From NCBI GenBank assembly GCA_002240395.1, contig CP016836.1:1612001-1676000 (forward strand): a stretch of DNA of 64,000 nucleotides. Reading direction: 5' to 3'. The position numbers and the translations under genes are program-made. Of this stretch, positions 34,901-43,635 are shown piece by piece (positions within the stretch are counted from its first letter, which is position 1; the number at the start of each line of letters is the position of its first letter). The notes beneath the pieces were generated by a model, which saw only the letters and a list, made by a program, of their open reading frames with translations, did no database searches and was not told where the DNA came from. This stretch comes from Xanthomonas citri pv. mangiferaeindicae. Its GTDB lineage: Bacteria > Pseudomonadota > Gammaproteobacteria > Xanthomonadales > Xanthomonadaceae.

Positions 34901-36010
34901 ATGAAATCCCGTGCTGCCGTCGCCTTTGCCCCCGGGCAACCGCTGAAGATCGTCGAGATCGACGTCGCGCCGCCCAAGGCCGGCGAGGTGCTGGTGAAGA
35001 TCACCCACACCGGTGTCTGCCACACCGACGCATTCACGCTGTCGGGCGACGATCCGGAAGGGCTGTTCCCCGCCGTGCTCGGCCACGAGGGCGCGGGCAT
35101 CGTCGTCGAGGTGGGCGAGGGCGTGACCTCGGTCAAGCCGGGCGATCACGTGATTCCGCTCTACACCGCCGAATGCGGCGAGTGTCTGTTCTGCAAGTCA
35201 GGCAAGACCAACCTGTGCGTCGCCGTGCGCGCCACGCAGGGCAAGGGCGTGATGCCCGACGGCACCACGCGCTTTTCCTACAACGGCGAGCCGATCTATC
35301 ACTACATGGGCTGCTCGACCTTCAGCGAGTACACCGTCGTCGCCGAGGTCTCGCTGGCGAAGATCAATCCCGACGCCAACCCCGAGCACGTCTGCCTGCT
35401 GGGCTGCGGTGTGACCACCGGCATCGGCGCGGTACACAACACCGCCAAGGTGCAGGAAGGCGACAGTGTCGCCGTGTTCGGCCTGGGCGGCATCGGCCTG
35501 GCGGTGATCCAGGGCGCGCGTCAGGCCAAGGCCGGTCGCATCATCGCCGTGGACACCAATCCGTCGAAGTTCGAGCTGGCACGCGAGTTCGGCGCCACCG
35601 ACTGCGTGAACCCGAAGGACTTCGACCAGCCGATCCAGCAGGTGATCGTCGAGATGACCGGCTGGGGCGTGGACCATTCGTTCGAGTGCATCGGCAACGT
35701 CAACGTGATGCGCGCCGCGCTCGAATGCGCGCACCGCGGCTGGGGCCAGAGCGTGATCATCGGCGTCGCCGGCGCCGGCCAGGAGATCAGCACGCGGCCG
35801 TTCCAACTGGTCACCGGGCGCAAGTGGCTCGGCACCGCGTTCGGTGGGGTCAAGGGCCGCTCGCAGCTGCCGGGCATGGTCGAGGATGCGATGAAGGGCG
35901 AGATCGAACTGGCGCCGTTCGTCACCCACACGATGGGTCTGGACGCGATCAACGACGCCTTCGATCTGATGCACGAGGGCAAGTCGATCCGCTCGGTGGT
36001 CCACTACTGA
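34901..36010 (+). CDS. adhC: S-(hydroxymethyl)glutathione dehydrogenase
   Basis: A class III alcohol dehydrogenase (369 residues) that oxidises the formaldehyde-glutathione adduct to S-formylglutathione with NAD. Catalytic zinc ligands are in GVCHTDAF, GHEGAG and the later GCGVTTG; the structural zinc site is CGECLFCKSGKTNLC. The NAD-binding motif is GLGGIGLAVIQGA. Cytoplasmic. It lies 51 bases after frmR and upstream of fghA, giving a complete glutathione-dependent formaldehyde pathway. The same gene is called frmA in E. coli. Confidence 0.96.
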   Translation: MKSRAAVAFAPGQPLKIVEIDVAPPKAGEVLVKITHTGVCHTDAFTLSGDDPEGLFPAVLGHEGAGIVVEVGEGVTSVKPGDHVIPLYTAECGECLFCKSGKTNLCVAVRATQGKGVMPDGTTRFSYNGEPIYHYMGCSTFSEYTVVAEVSLAKINPDANPEHVCLLGCGVTTGIGAVHNTAKVQEGDSVAVFGLGGIGLAVIQGARQAKAGRIIAVDTNPSKFELAREFGATDCVNPKDFDQPIQQVIVEMTGWGVDHSFECIGNVNVMRAALECAHRGWGQSVIIGVAGAGQEISTRPFQLVTGRKWLGTAFGGVKGRSQLPGMVEDAMKGEIELAPFVTHTMGLDAINDAFDLMHEGKSIRSVVHY

Positions 36011-36019
36011 GCCCCGGGC

Positions 36020-36364
36020 GTGGGCTGGTTCGACGCCCTGCGCGGGTCGCGTGCGGTCGATCCGCGCGCGGCCCTGGTCGAGCCGATCGAGCAGGCGCTG
36101 CGCGCGCTGGGCTGGGTCGAGGGCGCGGTGGGTGCGCCGCGCGCAGTGGCGTCACCGTTCGGCATCGACGAGATGCCGTTCGAGCACTGGCTGGCGCAGG
36201 TGTTCCTGCCCCGCCTGCACGAAGCACGCGCCAGTGGTCAATGGCCACCGCGCAGTGACGTGGCGGTGGCGGCCTATCGCAATCTCGACGGGCAGCCCGA
36301 TACCCAACCGCTGCTGCGTCTTCTCTCGCAGCTGGATGCACTGATCAATACACGGGCCGGCTAA
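36020..36364 (+). CDS. YqcC-like (DUF446) protein
   Basis: A 114-residue protein starting at a GTG nine bases after the adhC stop. It resembles E. coli YqcC: the core FGIDEMPFEHWLAQVFLPRLHEA and the C-terminal LLSQLDALIN match the family's DTMEPLEWLQWVLIPRMH and LEKLDALF pattern. YqcC in E. coli lies beside the pseudouridine synthase gene truC and has no settled function. Here it is embedded in the formaldehyde operon. The usual 110-residue length fits. Confidence 0.75.
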   Translation: MGWFDALRGSRAVDPRAALVEPIEQALRALGWVEGAVGAPRAVASPFGIDEMPFEHWLAQVFLPRLHEARASGQWPPRSDVAVAAYRNLDGQPDTQPLLRLLSQLDALINTRAG

Positions 36365-36386
36365 GGCCGGCATGCAGGAGCGCCTC

Positions 36387-37217
36387 ATGCAACGCATCGA
36401 ACATCGCGCCAGCTTCGGCGGCTGGCAGGACGTCTACGAACACGCCTCGGACACGCTCGGCTGCACGATGCGGTTCGCGGTCTATCTGCCGCCGCAGGCC
36501 GAGCACGGCCCGCTGCCGGTGCTGTACTGGCTCAGCGGCCTGACCTGCAACGAGCAGAACTTCATCACCAAGGCCGGTGCGCAGCGCTACGCCGCCGAGC
36601 ATGGCGTGATCGTCGTTGCGCCCGACACCAGCCCGCGCGGCGAGGGCGTGGCCGACGCCGAGGGCTACGACCTCGGACAGGGTGCCGGCTTCTACGTCGA
36701 TGCCACGCAGGCGCCGTGGTCGGCGCACTACCGCATGCACGACTACATCGCGCGCGAACTGCCCGCGCTGATCGAAGCCCAGTTCCCGACCACCGATGCG
36801 CGCGCGATCAGCGGACATTCGATGGGCGGCCACGGCGCGCTGGTGATCGCGCTCAAGCACCCCGGGCGCTACCGCAGCGTGTCGGCGTTCTCGCCGATCG
36901 TCGCGCCCAGCCAGGTGCCGTGGGGCGAGAAGGCGTTCTCGGCGTATCTCGGCGACGACCGCGCCGCCTGGCAGGCCTGGGACGCGACCGCGCTGGTGGC
37001 CACCGCGCGCGAGCGCCTGCCGCTGTTGATCGACCAGGGCGAGGCCGACGAGTTCCTCGACGGCCAACTGCGCCCGCAACTGCTGCAGGCCGCCTGCGCC
37101 GCCGCCGGCCATCCGCTGGAATTGCGCATGCAGCCCGGCTACGACCACAGCTACTACTTCATCGCCAGCTTCATCGCCGACCACATCGCCCACCACGCCC
37201 GCGCGCTGCGCGGCTGA
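36387..37217 (+). CDS. fghA: S-formylglutathione hydrolase
   Basis: An esterase-D family serine hydrolase (276 residues) that splits S-formylglutathione into formate and glutathione, completing formaldehyde detoxification. Landmarks are YWLSGLTCNEQNFI, SPRGEGV, the nucleophile in SGHSMGGHGAL, an acid in QGEADEFL and the catalytic His in YDHSYYFI. The ATG at 36387 is chosen over that at 36372 because CAGGAG lies six bases upstream. Last gene of the frm operon. Confidence 0.95.
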   Translation: MQRIEHRASFGGWQDVYEHASDTLGCTMRFAVYLPPQAEHGPLPVLYWLSGLTCNEQNFITKAGAQRYAAEHGVIVVAPDTSPRGEGVADAEGYDLGQGAGFYVDATQAPWSAHYRMHDYIARELPALIEAQFPTTDARAISGHSMGGHGALVIALKHPGRYRSVSAFSPIVAPSQVPWGEKAFSAYLGDDRAAWQAWDATALVATARERLPLLIDQGEADEFLDGQLRPQLLQAACAAAGHPLELRMQPGYDHSYYFIASFIADHIAHHARALRG

Positions 37218-37228
37218 CGTCCGGGCGG

Positions 37229-37705
37229 CTACGGGGCGTCGGCGGCCACCAGCGAGCGATGCAGGCGGTCGGCGTCCTCGAGCGTGTCGGTCGGGACCTG
37301 GAAGCCATCGGAAAAAGTGCCGGCGATGGTCGCGGCGAGCAGCAGCCGGTCGTTCGCGACCAGGCCCAGCATCCGGCCGACGTGGTCGGTGGTCAGCGCC
37401 TTGAGCCGGGCAGCGCCGGGCGCTGTGAGCTCGAACTCGACCACGGGGCGGTCCCCGCTGACCTTGGCGCGGATCGAGCGGATCTCGGCGCCGGGAATCG
37501 TATCGACGTGGCGCAATTCGAGCTTGCGGCCGTCGTCGGTGGTCCAGGCGCGCGCATCACTGCTCGGCGGCGCGCCCGGAGGCGATGCCAGGTGCAGTTC
37601 GACATCGACATAGCGCTCGGAGACGGCGGGCGTCTGGCTGCAAGCGGGCAGCGCGACGAGTGCGGACAGGGCAAGCAGGGCAGACAGCAGCGGCGTTCGC
37701 GACAT
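37229..37705 (-). CDS. Lipoprotein with a SecD P1-head-like domain
   Basis: A 158-residue predicted lipoprotein (lipobox LPAC, Cys22). The mature part resembles the P1 head subdomain of the SecD translocase subunit: DRPVVEFELTAPGAARLKALTTDHVGRMLGL followed by LLLAATIAG and a Phe-rich strand, the same order as in SecD. It has no membrane segments of its own. Such stand-alone copies are seen in this family of bacteria, but I know no function for them. It is convergent with fghA. Confidence 0.65.
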   Translation of the reverse strand: MSRTPLLSALLALSALVALPACSQTPAVSERYVDVELHLASPPGAPPSSDARAWTTDDGRKLELRHVDTIPGAEIRSIRAKVSGDRPVVEFELTAPGAARLKALTTDHVGRMLGLVANDRLLLAATIAGTFSDGFQVPTDTLEDADRLHRSLVAADAP

Positions 37706-37750
37706 GGGCAGGACCGTGTGGGGGACGTCGCATCATCCTACCCGCCGCGC

Positions 37751-38482
37751 TCACGGCACCCGCGCGCAGACCCAGGCATCGACGCGTGCGATGCCCAGCC
37801 GACGCAGCGCCAACGCGGCCGCGTGCAGGGTCGCGCCGGTGGTCATGACGTCGTCGACCAGTGCGACGTGCGCAGGCAACGCGCCACGTGCTGTCGCCAC
37901 GAAGGCGCCCCCGACATTGCGGCGCCGCGCCGGTGCATCGAGCCGGGACTGCGGCGCGGTCGCGCGGGACCGGCGCAACAGGTCGGCACGCAGCGGCAGC
38001 GCCAACGCGCGGGCCAGTGGACGCGCCAGTTCCAGCGCCTGGTCGTAGCCGCGGGCGCGCAGCCGCGCCGGATGCAGCGGCACCGGCACCAACGCGTCTG
38101 GCCGCGGCCGCGGGGCCAAGGCCCGCGCCATGGATGCCGACAGCAGCGCACCGGCGGCGAGGTCGCGGTGGAACTTCAGCCGCGGCAGCAGGCGGTCGAC
38201 CGGAAAGCCGTAGACAAAAGCCGCGTAGGTCGCATCGAGCGGCGGCGGGCGACGCAGGCATCCGCCGCACAGCGTATCGCCGGCCGCCAGCGGGACGGCG
38301 CAGCGCGCGCAGGCCGGGCCGTTCCACGGCAGCGCCGCGGCGCAGGCCGCGCACAGCGCGCGGCCGTCGTCGCCGCGTTCCTCGCACACCAGGCAGCGTG
38401 CCGCGAACAGGCGTCGCAGCCAGCGATGGGCACGGCGCTCGTCAACCGGCGGGCCGGGCGTCTGGTTGACAGCCTGTGTCAT
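37751..38482 (-). CDS. comF: ComF family protein (phosphoribosyltransferase fold)
   Basis: A 243-residue ComF/GntX-type protein. The N-terminus carries a zinc-ribbon-like set of cysteines (CLVCEERG, CAAC, CARC, CGGC). The C-terminal domain has PRTase features: LVPVPLHPARLRARGYDQ and the PRPP loop VALVDDVMTTGATL. ComF acts in DNA uptake in competent bacteria; GntX-like members have other roles. The ATG at 38482 is used; the gene is divergent from bioB by only 49 bases. Confidence 0.9.
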   Translation of the reverse strand: MTQAVNQTPGPPVDERRAHRWLRRLFAARCLVCEERGDDGRALCAACAAALPWNGPACARCAVPLAAGDTLCGGCLRRPPPLDATYAAFVYGFPVDRLLPRLKFHRDLAAGALLSASMARALAPRPRPDALVPVPLHPARLRARGYDQALELARPLARALALPLRADLLRRSRATAPQSRLDAPARRRNVGGAFVATARGALPAHVALVDDVMTTGATLHAAALALRRLGIARVDAWVCARVP

Positions 38483-38531
38483 GCTTTCCAGACTGCCGGC
38501 CCTGTCCCGCCGCGACCGTCGGAAAACCACC

Positions 38532-39605
38532 ATGTCCGTTGTCAGCCACGCCCGCGATACCGCCGGCCAGCCCACCCTGCGTCACGACTGGAGCCGTTCG
38601 GAGGTCGAAGCGCTGTTCGCGCTGCCGCTGACCGAGCTGCTGTTCCGCGCCGCCCAGGTGCATCGTGAGCACTTCGATCCGGCCGAGGTCCAGGTCAGCA
38701 CGCTGCTGTCGGTCAAGACCGGCGGCTGCCCCGAGGACTGCGCCTACTGCCCGCAGGCCCAGCGCTATCACACTGGGGTCGATGCGACCAAGCTGATGGC
38801 CACCGAGGCGGTGCTGGAAAAGGCGCGCCAGGCCAAGGCCGCCGGCGCGACGCGCTTCTGCATGGGCGCGGCGTGGCGCTCGCCCAAGGACCGCGACATC
38901 CCGAAGGTCGCGGCCATGATCCGCGAGGTCAAGGCGTTGGGCATGGAGACCTGCGCCACGTTGGGCATGCTCAGCGGCGAGCAGGCGCGCGCGCTCAAGG
39001 ATGCGGGCCTGGACTACTACAACCACAACATCGATACCGACCCCGAGTACTACGACGCGATCATCCGCACGCGTGATTTGCAGGACCGCTTCGACACCCT
39101 CGAGCACGTGCGCGAGGCGGGCCTGAAGACCTGCTGCGGCGGCATCGTCGGCATGGGCGAGAGCGGCCGCCAGCGCGCCGGTCTGCTGCGCACGCTGGCC
39201 AACCTGCCGGCGCATCCCGATTCGGTGCCGATCAACCGCTTGGTGCAGGTCGAGGGCACGCCGCTGCACGGCACCGAGCAGATCGACCCGTTCGACTTCG
39301 TGCGCACGATCGCGGTCGCGCGGATCCTGATGCCGCGCTCGATGGTGCGGCTGTCGGCCGGGCGCCAGGACATGAGCGACGAGCTGCAGGCGATGTGCTT
39401 TCTGGCCGGCGCGAATTCGATCTTCTACGGCGAGCAGCTGCTGACCACCGGTAATCCCGACACCGAGCGCGACCTGGCGCTGTTCGCGCGCCTGGGTCTG
39501 CGGCCGATGCAGGTGATGGTCGATGCCGCCGACCACGACCACCCGGGCACCGTGCACGCCGACATCATCGAACTGCCGCAGCACCCGGCGAGCTGCGCGG
39601 CATGA
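38532..39605 (+). CDS. bioB: Biotin synthase
   Basis: A radical-SAM enzyme (357 residues) that inserts sulfur into dethiobiotin. The [4Fe-4S]-binding motif CPEDCAYCPQ is present, as is the second-cluster region with YNHNIDTDPEYY, GGIVGMGES and the end VRLSAGRQDM. The ATG at 38532 is preferred; the frame extends upstream over the comF start. It heads the biotin cluster bioB-bioF-EamA-bioH-bioC. Confidence 0.97.
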   Translation: MSVVSHARDTAGQPTLRHDWSRSEVEALFALPLTELLFRAAQVHREHFDPAEVQVSTLLSVKTGGCPEDCAYCPQAQRYHTGVDATKLMATEAVLEKARQAKAAGATRFCMGAAWRSPKDRDIPKVAAMIREVKALGMETCATLGMLSGEQARALKDAGLDYYNHNIDTDPEYYDAIIRTRDLQDRFDTLEHVREAGLKTCCGGIVGMGESGRQRAGLLRTLANLPAHPDSVPINRLVQVEGTPLHGTEQIDPFDFVRTIAVARILMPRSMVRLSAGRQDMSDELQAMCFLAGANSIFYGEQLLTTGNPDTERDLALFARLGLRPMQVMVDAADHDHPGTVHADIIELPQHPASCAA

Positions 39606-39632
39606 CGCCGGCGCGCGCGGACGCGGGCGGCG

Positions 39633-40841
39633 ATGGCGCCTGAGCGGCCCGACCTGCGCGAACGCGCGCGGGCGGCGCGGCTGGCGCGCGACGCCCGCCA
39701 CGCCCGCCGGCGGCGGCGCACGGTCGCGCGCCGCGATGGCATGCGCTGCGAGGTCGACGGTCGCTGGCTGCTGAACTTCTGCGGCAACGACTATCTCGGC
39801 CTGGCCCAGCATCCGGGCGTGGCGGCGGCACTGCGCGATGCGGCCAGCGATGACGGCGTCGGCAGTGGCGGCTCGCACCTGGTCTGCGGTCATCACGCCC
39901 ACCATGTCGCGCTCGAGCGCGAGGTCGCCGACTGGCTGCAACTGCCGGCGGCGCTGCTGATGGGCAGCGGCTTTGCGGCCAATCTCGCGGTGCTGCAGGC
40001 GTTGCTGGGCGAGGACGATGCCTGCGTACAGGACCGGCTCAACCACGCCAGCCTGATCGACGCTGCGCGGCTGGCCGGTTGCCGGCTGCGCCGCTACCCG
40101 CACGGCGACGCGCAAGGCGCGCTGCGCCAGTTGCAGGGCCTGCCGGGCGGCGCGGCGCTGGTGGCCACTGACGGCGTTTTCAGCATGGACGGCGACATCG
40201 CGCCATTGCGTGCACTGGCCGCGGTCGCGCAGGCGCAGCAGGCGCTGCTGTACGTCGACGACGCGCACGGCATCGGCGTGTGCGGGCCCGATGGCCGCGG
40301 CAGCGTCGCCCAGGCCGGGCTCGGTGTCGACGCGGTGCCGCTGCAGTTGTTGACGCTGGGCAAGGCACTCGGCGGCTACGGCGCGGTGGTGGCCGGCGAT
40401 GCCGACCTCGTCGCGCACCTGGCCGAAACTGCGCGGCCCTACGTCTACACCACCGCACTGCCGCCGGCGCAGGCCGCCGCGACGCTGGCCGCGGTGCGGC
40501 TGGCGCGCCACGAGCACTGGCGCCGCGAGCGGTTGGACGCGCTGGTGCAGCGCTTGCACGAACGCGCCGCGCGCGCGGGTCTGGACCTGATGCCGTCCGA
40601 CACACCGATCCAGCCACTGCGCTGCGGCGACAACGCGACCGCGCTCGCGCTGTCGCAGGCGCTCGATGCGGCCGGCTTCTGGGTCGCGGCGATCCGCCCG
40701 CCGACCGTGCCCGAGGGCCAGGCGCGGCTGCGCATCACGCTCGCCGCGACCCACGAGGACGCCCAGATCGACACGCTGGTCGACGCGCTTGCCGCCGCGC
40801 GCGATGCGCTGGCGCCGACGGCCTCCGCGATCCCGGCATGA
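39633..40841 (+). CDS. bioF: 8-amino-7-oxononanoate synthase
   Basis: A PLP-dependent alpha-oxoamine synthase (402 residues) that joins pimeloyl-ACP and alanine in biotin synthesis. Landmarks are FCGNDYLGLAQHP, GSGGSHLVCGHH, VDDAHGIG and the PLP-lysine motif TLGKALGGYG. The stop overlaps the start of the EamA transporter gene (ATGA). Confidence 0.95.
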   Translation: MAPERPDLRERARAARLARDARHARRRRRTVARRDGMRCEVDGRWLLNFCGNDYLGLAQHPGVAAALRDAASDDGVGSGGSHLVCGHHAHHVALEREVADWLQLPAALLMGSGFAANLAVLQALLGEDDACVQDRLNHASLIDAARLAGCRLRRYPHGDAQGALRQLQGLPGGAALVATDGVFSMDGDIAPLRALAAVAQAQQALLYVDDAHGIGVCGPDGRGSVAQAGLGVDAVPLQLLTLGKALGGYGAVVAGDADLVAHLAETARPYVYTTALPPAQAAATLAAVRLARHEHWRRERLDALVQRLHERAARAGLDLMPSDTPIQPLRCGDNATALALSQALDAAGFWVAAIRPPTVPEGQARLRITLAATHEDAQIDTLVDALAAARDALAPTASAIPA

Positions 40842-41842
40842 GCATGCAGCCCCACGACACCCGCCGCGCATTGCTGGCGGTGGCGATCGCACTTGCGTCG
40901 GCGCTGTTCTTCACGCTGACCTATGTGCTCAACCGCGCCAGCGCCAGCGGCGGCGGCCACTGGGCATGGACCGCCTGCCTGCGCTACTTCATCACCCTGC
41001 CGCTGCTGCTGCCGCTGATGCCCTGGCAGGGCGGCACCGCGCCGGTGCTGCGTGCGATCGCCGCACATCCCTGGGCCTGGCTGCGCTGCAGCGCGATCGG
41101 CTTCCTGCTGTTCTACTGCATGCTCTCGTTCGCCGCGTCCAGCGGCCCGGCGTGGCTGGTCGCCGGCAGTTTCCAGTTCACCGTGATCGCCGGCATGTTG
41201 TGCGCACCGCTGCTCTATCGCGACGCCCGTCGCCGCGTGCCGCCGGCCGCGCTGGCGGTGGCGGCAGCGATCCTGGTCGGCGTGCTGCTGATGCAGTTCG
41301 GCCACGGCGGGGCGGGCCTGGATGCGGCAGGCTGGATCGCGCTGGCCTGCGTGCTGACCGCGGCGGTCGCCTATCCCCTGGGCAACCGCCTGCTGTTGCT
41401 GCACCTGGAGCGCACCGGCGAAGACCTCAGCGCGACCCAGCGCGTGTTCGGCCTGACGCTGGCCAGCCAGCCGTTGTGGCTGGTGGTGGCGGCTTTCGCC
41501 TGGCACCAGGCCGGCCCGCCCGCGCTGTCGCAGGTCTGGCTGGCGGCGGGCGTGGCGCTGAGCGCCGGTGTGATCGCAACGATCCTGTTCTTCCAGGCCA
41601 CCGGCATGGTCCGGCACAACCCGGTCGCGCTCGGCGCGGCCGAGGCGATGCAGGCGGCCGAACTGCTGTTCGCCGCCCTGCTGGGCGCGCTGTTCCTGCA
41701 CGAGGCCTGGCCGCAGGGCCGGGCGCTGCTCGGCGCGCTGGTGGTGACCGGCGGCATTGTCGCGTTCGCGCTGCTGGTCGCGCGTCCGGCGGCGACCAGT
41801 CCGCGTCGCACGCGCGCGCTGCGCGGGGACAAGGGCGCATGA
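40838..41842 (+). CDS. EamA/DMT-type transporter inside the biotin cluster
   Basis: A 334-residue inner-membrane protein with about ten hydrophobic segments, of the drug/metabolite transporter superfamily (multidrug-resistance-efflux-like subgroup). It overlaps bioF by four bases and bioH by four bases, so it is translationally coupled to both. Position suggests transport of biotin, a precursor or an intermediate, but DMT proteins carry many solutes and the sequence does not show specificity. Confidence 0.85.
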   Translation: MSMQPHDTRRALLAVAIALASALFFTLTYVLNRASASGGGHWAWTACLRYFITLPLLLPLMPWQGGTAPVLRAIAAHPWAWLRCSAIGFLLFYCMLSFAASSGPAWLVAGSFQFTVIAGMLCAPLLYRDARRRVPPAALAVAAAILVGVLLMQFGHGGAGLDAAGWIALACVLTAAVAYPLGNRLLLLHLERTGEDLSATQRVFGLTLASQPLWLVVAAFAWHQAGPPALSQVWLAAGVALSAGVIATILFFQATGMVRHNPVALGAAEAMQAAELLFAALLGALFLHEAWPQGRALLGALVVTGGIVAFALLVARPAATSPRRTRALRGDKGA

Positions 41843-42678
41843 CCCACGAAGGCACACCGACGATGCACGACACGCCGCCCGCGACCACGCTGCCCGATGA
41901 CGGCAGCGGCCTGCACATCGAGGTCTGCGGCGACGGGCCGCCGCTGGTGCTGCTGCACGGCTGGGCGATGCACGGCGGCGTGTTCGCGCCGCTGGTCGCG
42001 CGCCTGCGCGCCCACCGCACCGTCTATTGCGTGGACCTGCCGGGTCATGGACGCAGCCGCGAGGCCACCGTGCCGCTGGCGCTCGTACCGGTGGTCGAGG
42101 CGCTCGCGTCTCGGCTGCCGTCGGCGCCGTGGCTGGGCTGGTCGCTCGGCGGTCTGTTCGCGCTGCAGGCCGCGGCGAGCCGCCCGGGCACGGTGACCGC
42201 ACTGGCCATGCTGTGCGCCAATCCGCGCTTCGTGCGCGGCGAGGACTGGACGCACGGCATGGCGCCGGAGATCTTCCACGACTTCGCGCGCGGCCTGCGC
42301 GACGACTACCGCGGCACGCTCGACCGCTTCATCGCCCTGGAAGCCTTCGGCTCGGACGATGCGCGCGGCGAGTTGCGCGCGCTGCGCGCCGAGGTCTTTG
42401 CGCGCGGCGAGCCGGCCGCGCATGCGCTCGTCGACGGGCTGCACCTGCTGCGGACTGTCGATCTGCGCGCGGCACTGCCCGGACTCACCGTGCCCAGCCT
42501 GTGGCTGGCCGGTCGTCGCGACCGGCTGGTGGACCCGCAGGCGATGCACGCGGCCGCCGCGCAGGCTCCCGGCGCGCAGGCGCATACGATCGCGCATGCC
42601 GGCCACGCCCCCTTCCTGACCCATGCCGATACCGTGGCCGAGCATCTGCTCGCGTTCCTGTCCACGGCCGCGGCCTAG
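41839..42678 (+). CDS. bioH: BioH pimeloyl-ACP methyl ester carboxylesterase
   Basis: A serine hydrolase (279 residues) that removes the methyl group from pimeloyl-ACP methyl ester, releasing the chain for BioF. Landmarks are VLLHGWAMHGGVF, LPGHGRS, the nucleophile in LGWSLGGL, an acid in GRRDRLV and the His in AGHAPFLTH. It starts inside the EamA gene and precedes bioC by 36 bases. Confidence 0.93.
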   Translation: MTHEGTPTMHDTPPATTLPDDGSGLHIEVCGDGPPLVLLHGWAMHGGVFAPLVARLRAHRTVYCVDLPGHGRSREATVPLALVPVVEALASRLPSAPWLGWSLGGLFALQAAASRPGTVTALAMLCANPRFVRGEDWTHGMAPEIFHDFARGLRDDYRGTLDRFIALEAFGSDDARGELRALRAEVFARGEPAAHALVDGLHLLRTVDLRAALPGLTVPSLWLAGRRDRLVDPQAMHAAAAQAPGAQAHTIAHAGHAPFLTHADTVAEHLLAFLSTAAA

Positions 42679-42714
42679 CGCGCGCCGTTCCCCCGCCCCC
42701 GAATCACCGACCCC

Positions 42715-43614
42715 ATGACCGCCATCTTCGATCGCACCCACGTCCGCCGGGCGTTCTCGCGCGCCTCGTCGAGCTATGCCGGCGCCGCCGCTCTGCAACG
42801 GCAGGTCGAGGCGCATCTGCTTGAGTCGCTGGACTATCTCGACGACCGCGTGCCCGGCTGCGTGCTCGATGTCGGCAGCGGTCCGGCGCACGCCGCGCTG
42901 GCGATGCGCGCGCGCTGGCCCAAGGCGCGCATCGTGGCCGTGGACCTGGCTTTGCCGATGCTGCAGCAGGCGCCGGTGCGCGCCGGCTGGCGCGACCGCC
43001 TCGGGCTGCAGCGTCCCGTCGACCGGGTCTGCGCCGATCTGCGTGCGTTGCCGATCGCCGAGGACAGCGTCGACGTGCTGTTCTGCAACCTGTCGCTGCA
43101 ATGGGTCGAGGACCTGGCGGCCGCGTTCGCCGGTTTCCGCCGAGTGCTGCGCCCCGACGGCCTGTTGCTGTGTTCGACCTTCGGCCCGCAGACGCTGATC
43201 GAACTGCGCGAGGCCTTCGGCCATGCCGACGAGGTGCCGCACGTCAGCCCGTTCGCGTCGATCGCCGAGTTCGGCGACGCGCTGATGCAGGCCGGCTTCC
43301 GCAATCCGGTGCTCGACCGCGAGGTCGCCGTCCACCATCACCCCGACATGGCCGCGCTGATGCGCGAGCTGCGCGCGGTCGGTGCGACCAACGCGCTGGC
43401 CGGTCGTCGTCGTGCGTTGACCGGACGCGCGCGTTTCGCCGCGGCCGCGGCGCACTACGAACAGTTCCGCGAGGCCGACGGCCTGCCGGCGAGCTGGGAA
43501 TGGATCACCGCGATGGCCTGGGCGCCGCAGCCGGGGGCGCCGATCCGCGACGGCGGCGAGGAACTGGCGCGGTTCCCGGCCAGCGCGATCCCGGTCCGCC
43601 GGCGGCGCGACTGA
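42715..43614 (+). CDS. bioC: BioC malonyl-ACP O-methyltransferase
   Basis: A SAM-dependent methyltransferase (299 residues) that methylates malonyl-ACP to start pimelate synthesis by the fatty-acid pathway. The N-terminus FDRTHVRRAFSRASSSYAGAA is typical; SAM motif VLDVGSGPAHAAL and post-motif LPIAEDSVDVLFCNLSLQW are clear. With BioH it shows that pimelate is made by the BioC-BioH route. bioA and bioD are not in the window. Confidence 0.94.
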   Translation: MTAIFDRTHVRRAFSRASSSYAGAAALQRQVEAHLLESLDYLDDRVPGCVLDVGSGPAHAALAMRARWPKARIVAVDLALPMLQQAPVRAGWRDRLGLQRPVDRVCADLRALPIAEDSVDVLFCNLSLQWVEDLAAAFAGFRRVLRPDGLLLCSTFGPQTLIELREAFGHADEVPHVSPFASIAEFGDALMQAGFRNPVLDREVAVHHHPDMAALMRELRAVGATNALAGRRRALTGRARFAAAAAHYEQFREADGLPASWEWITAMAWAPQPGAPIRDGGEELARFPASAIPVRRRRD

Positions 43615-43626
43615 CGCCGCGCCGCC
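43601..43626. terminator. Bidirectional hairpin between bioC and the SDR gene
   Basis: GGCGGCGCG (43601-43609) and CGCGCCGCC (43618-43626) make a perfect 9-bp stem with an eight-base loop, covering the bioC stop and ending ten bases before the stop of the convergent SDR gene. There is no T-run. Confidence 0.55.
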
Positions 43627-43635
43627 GGCGCAGGC

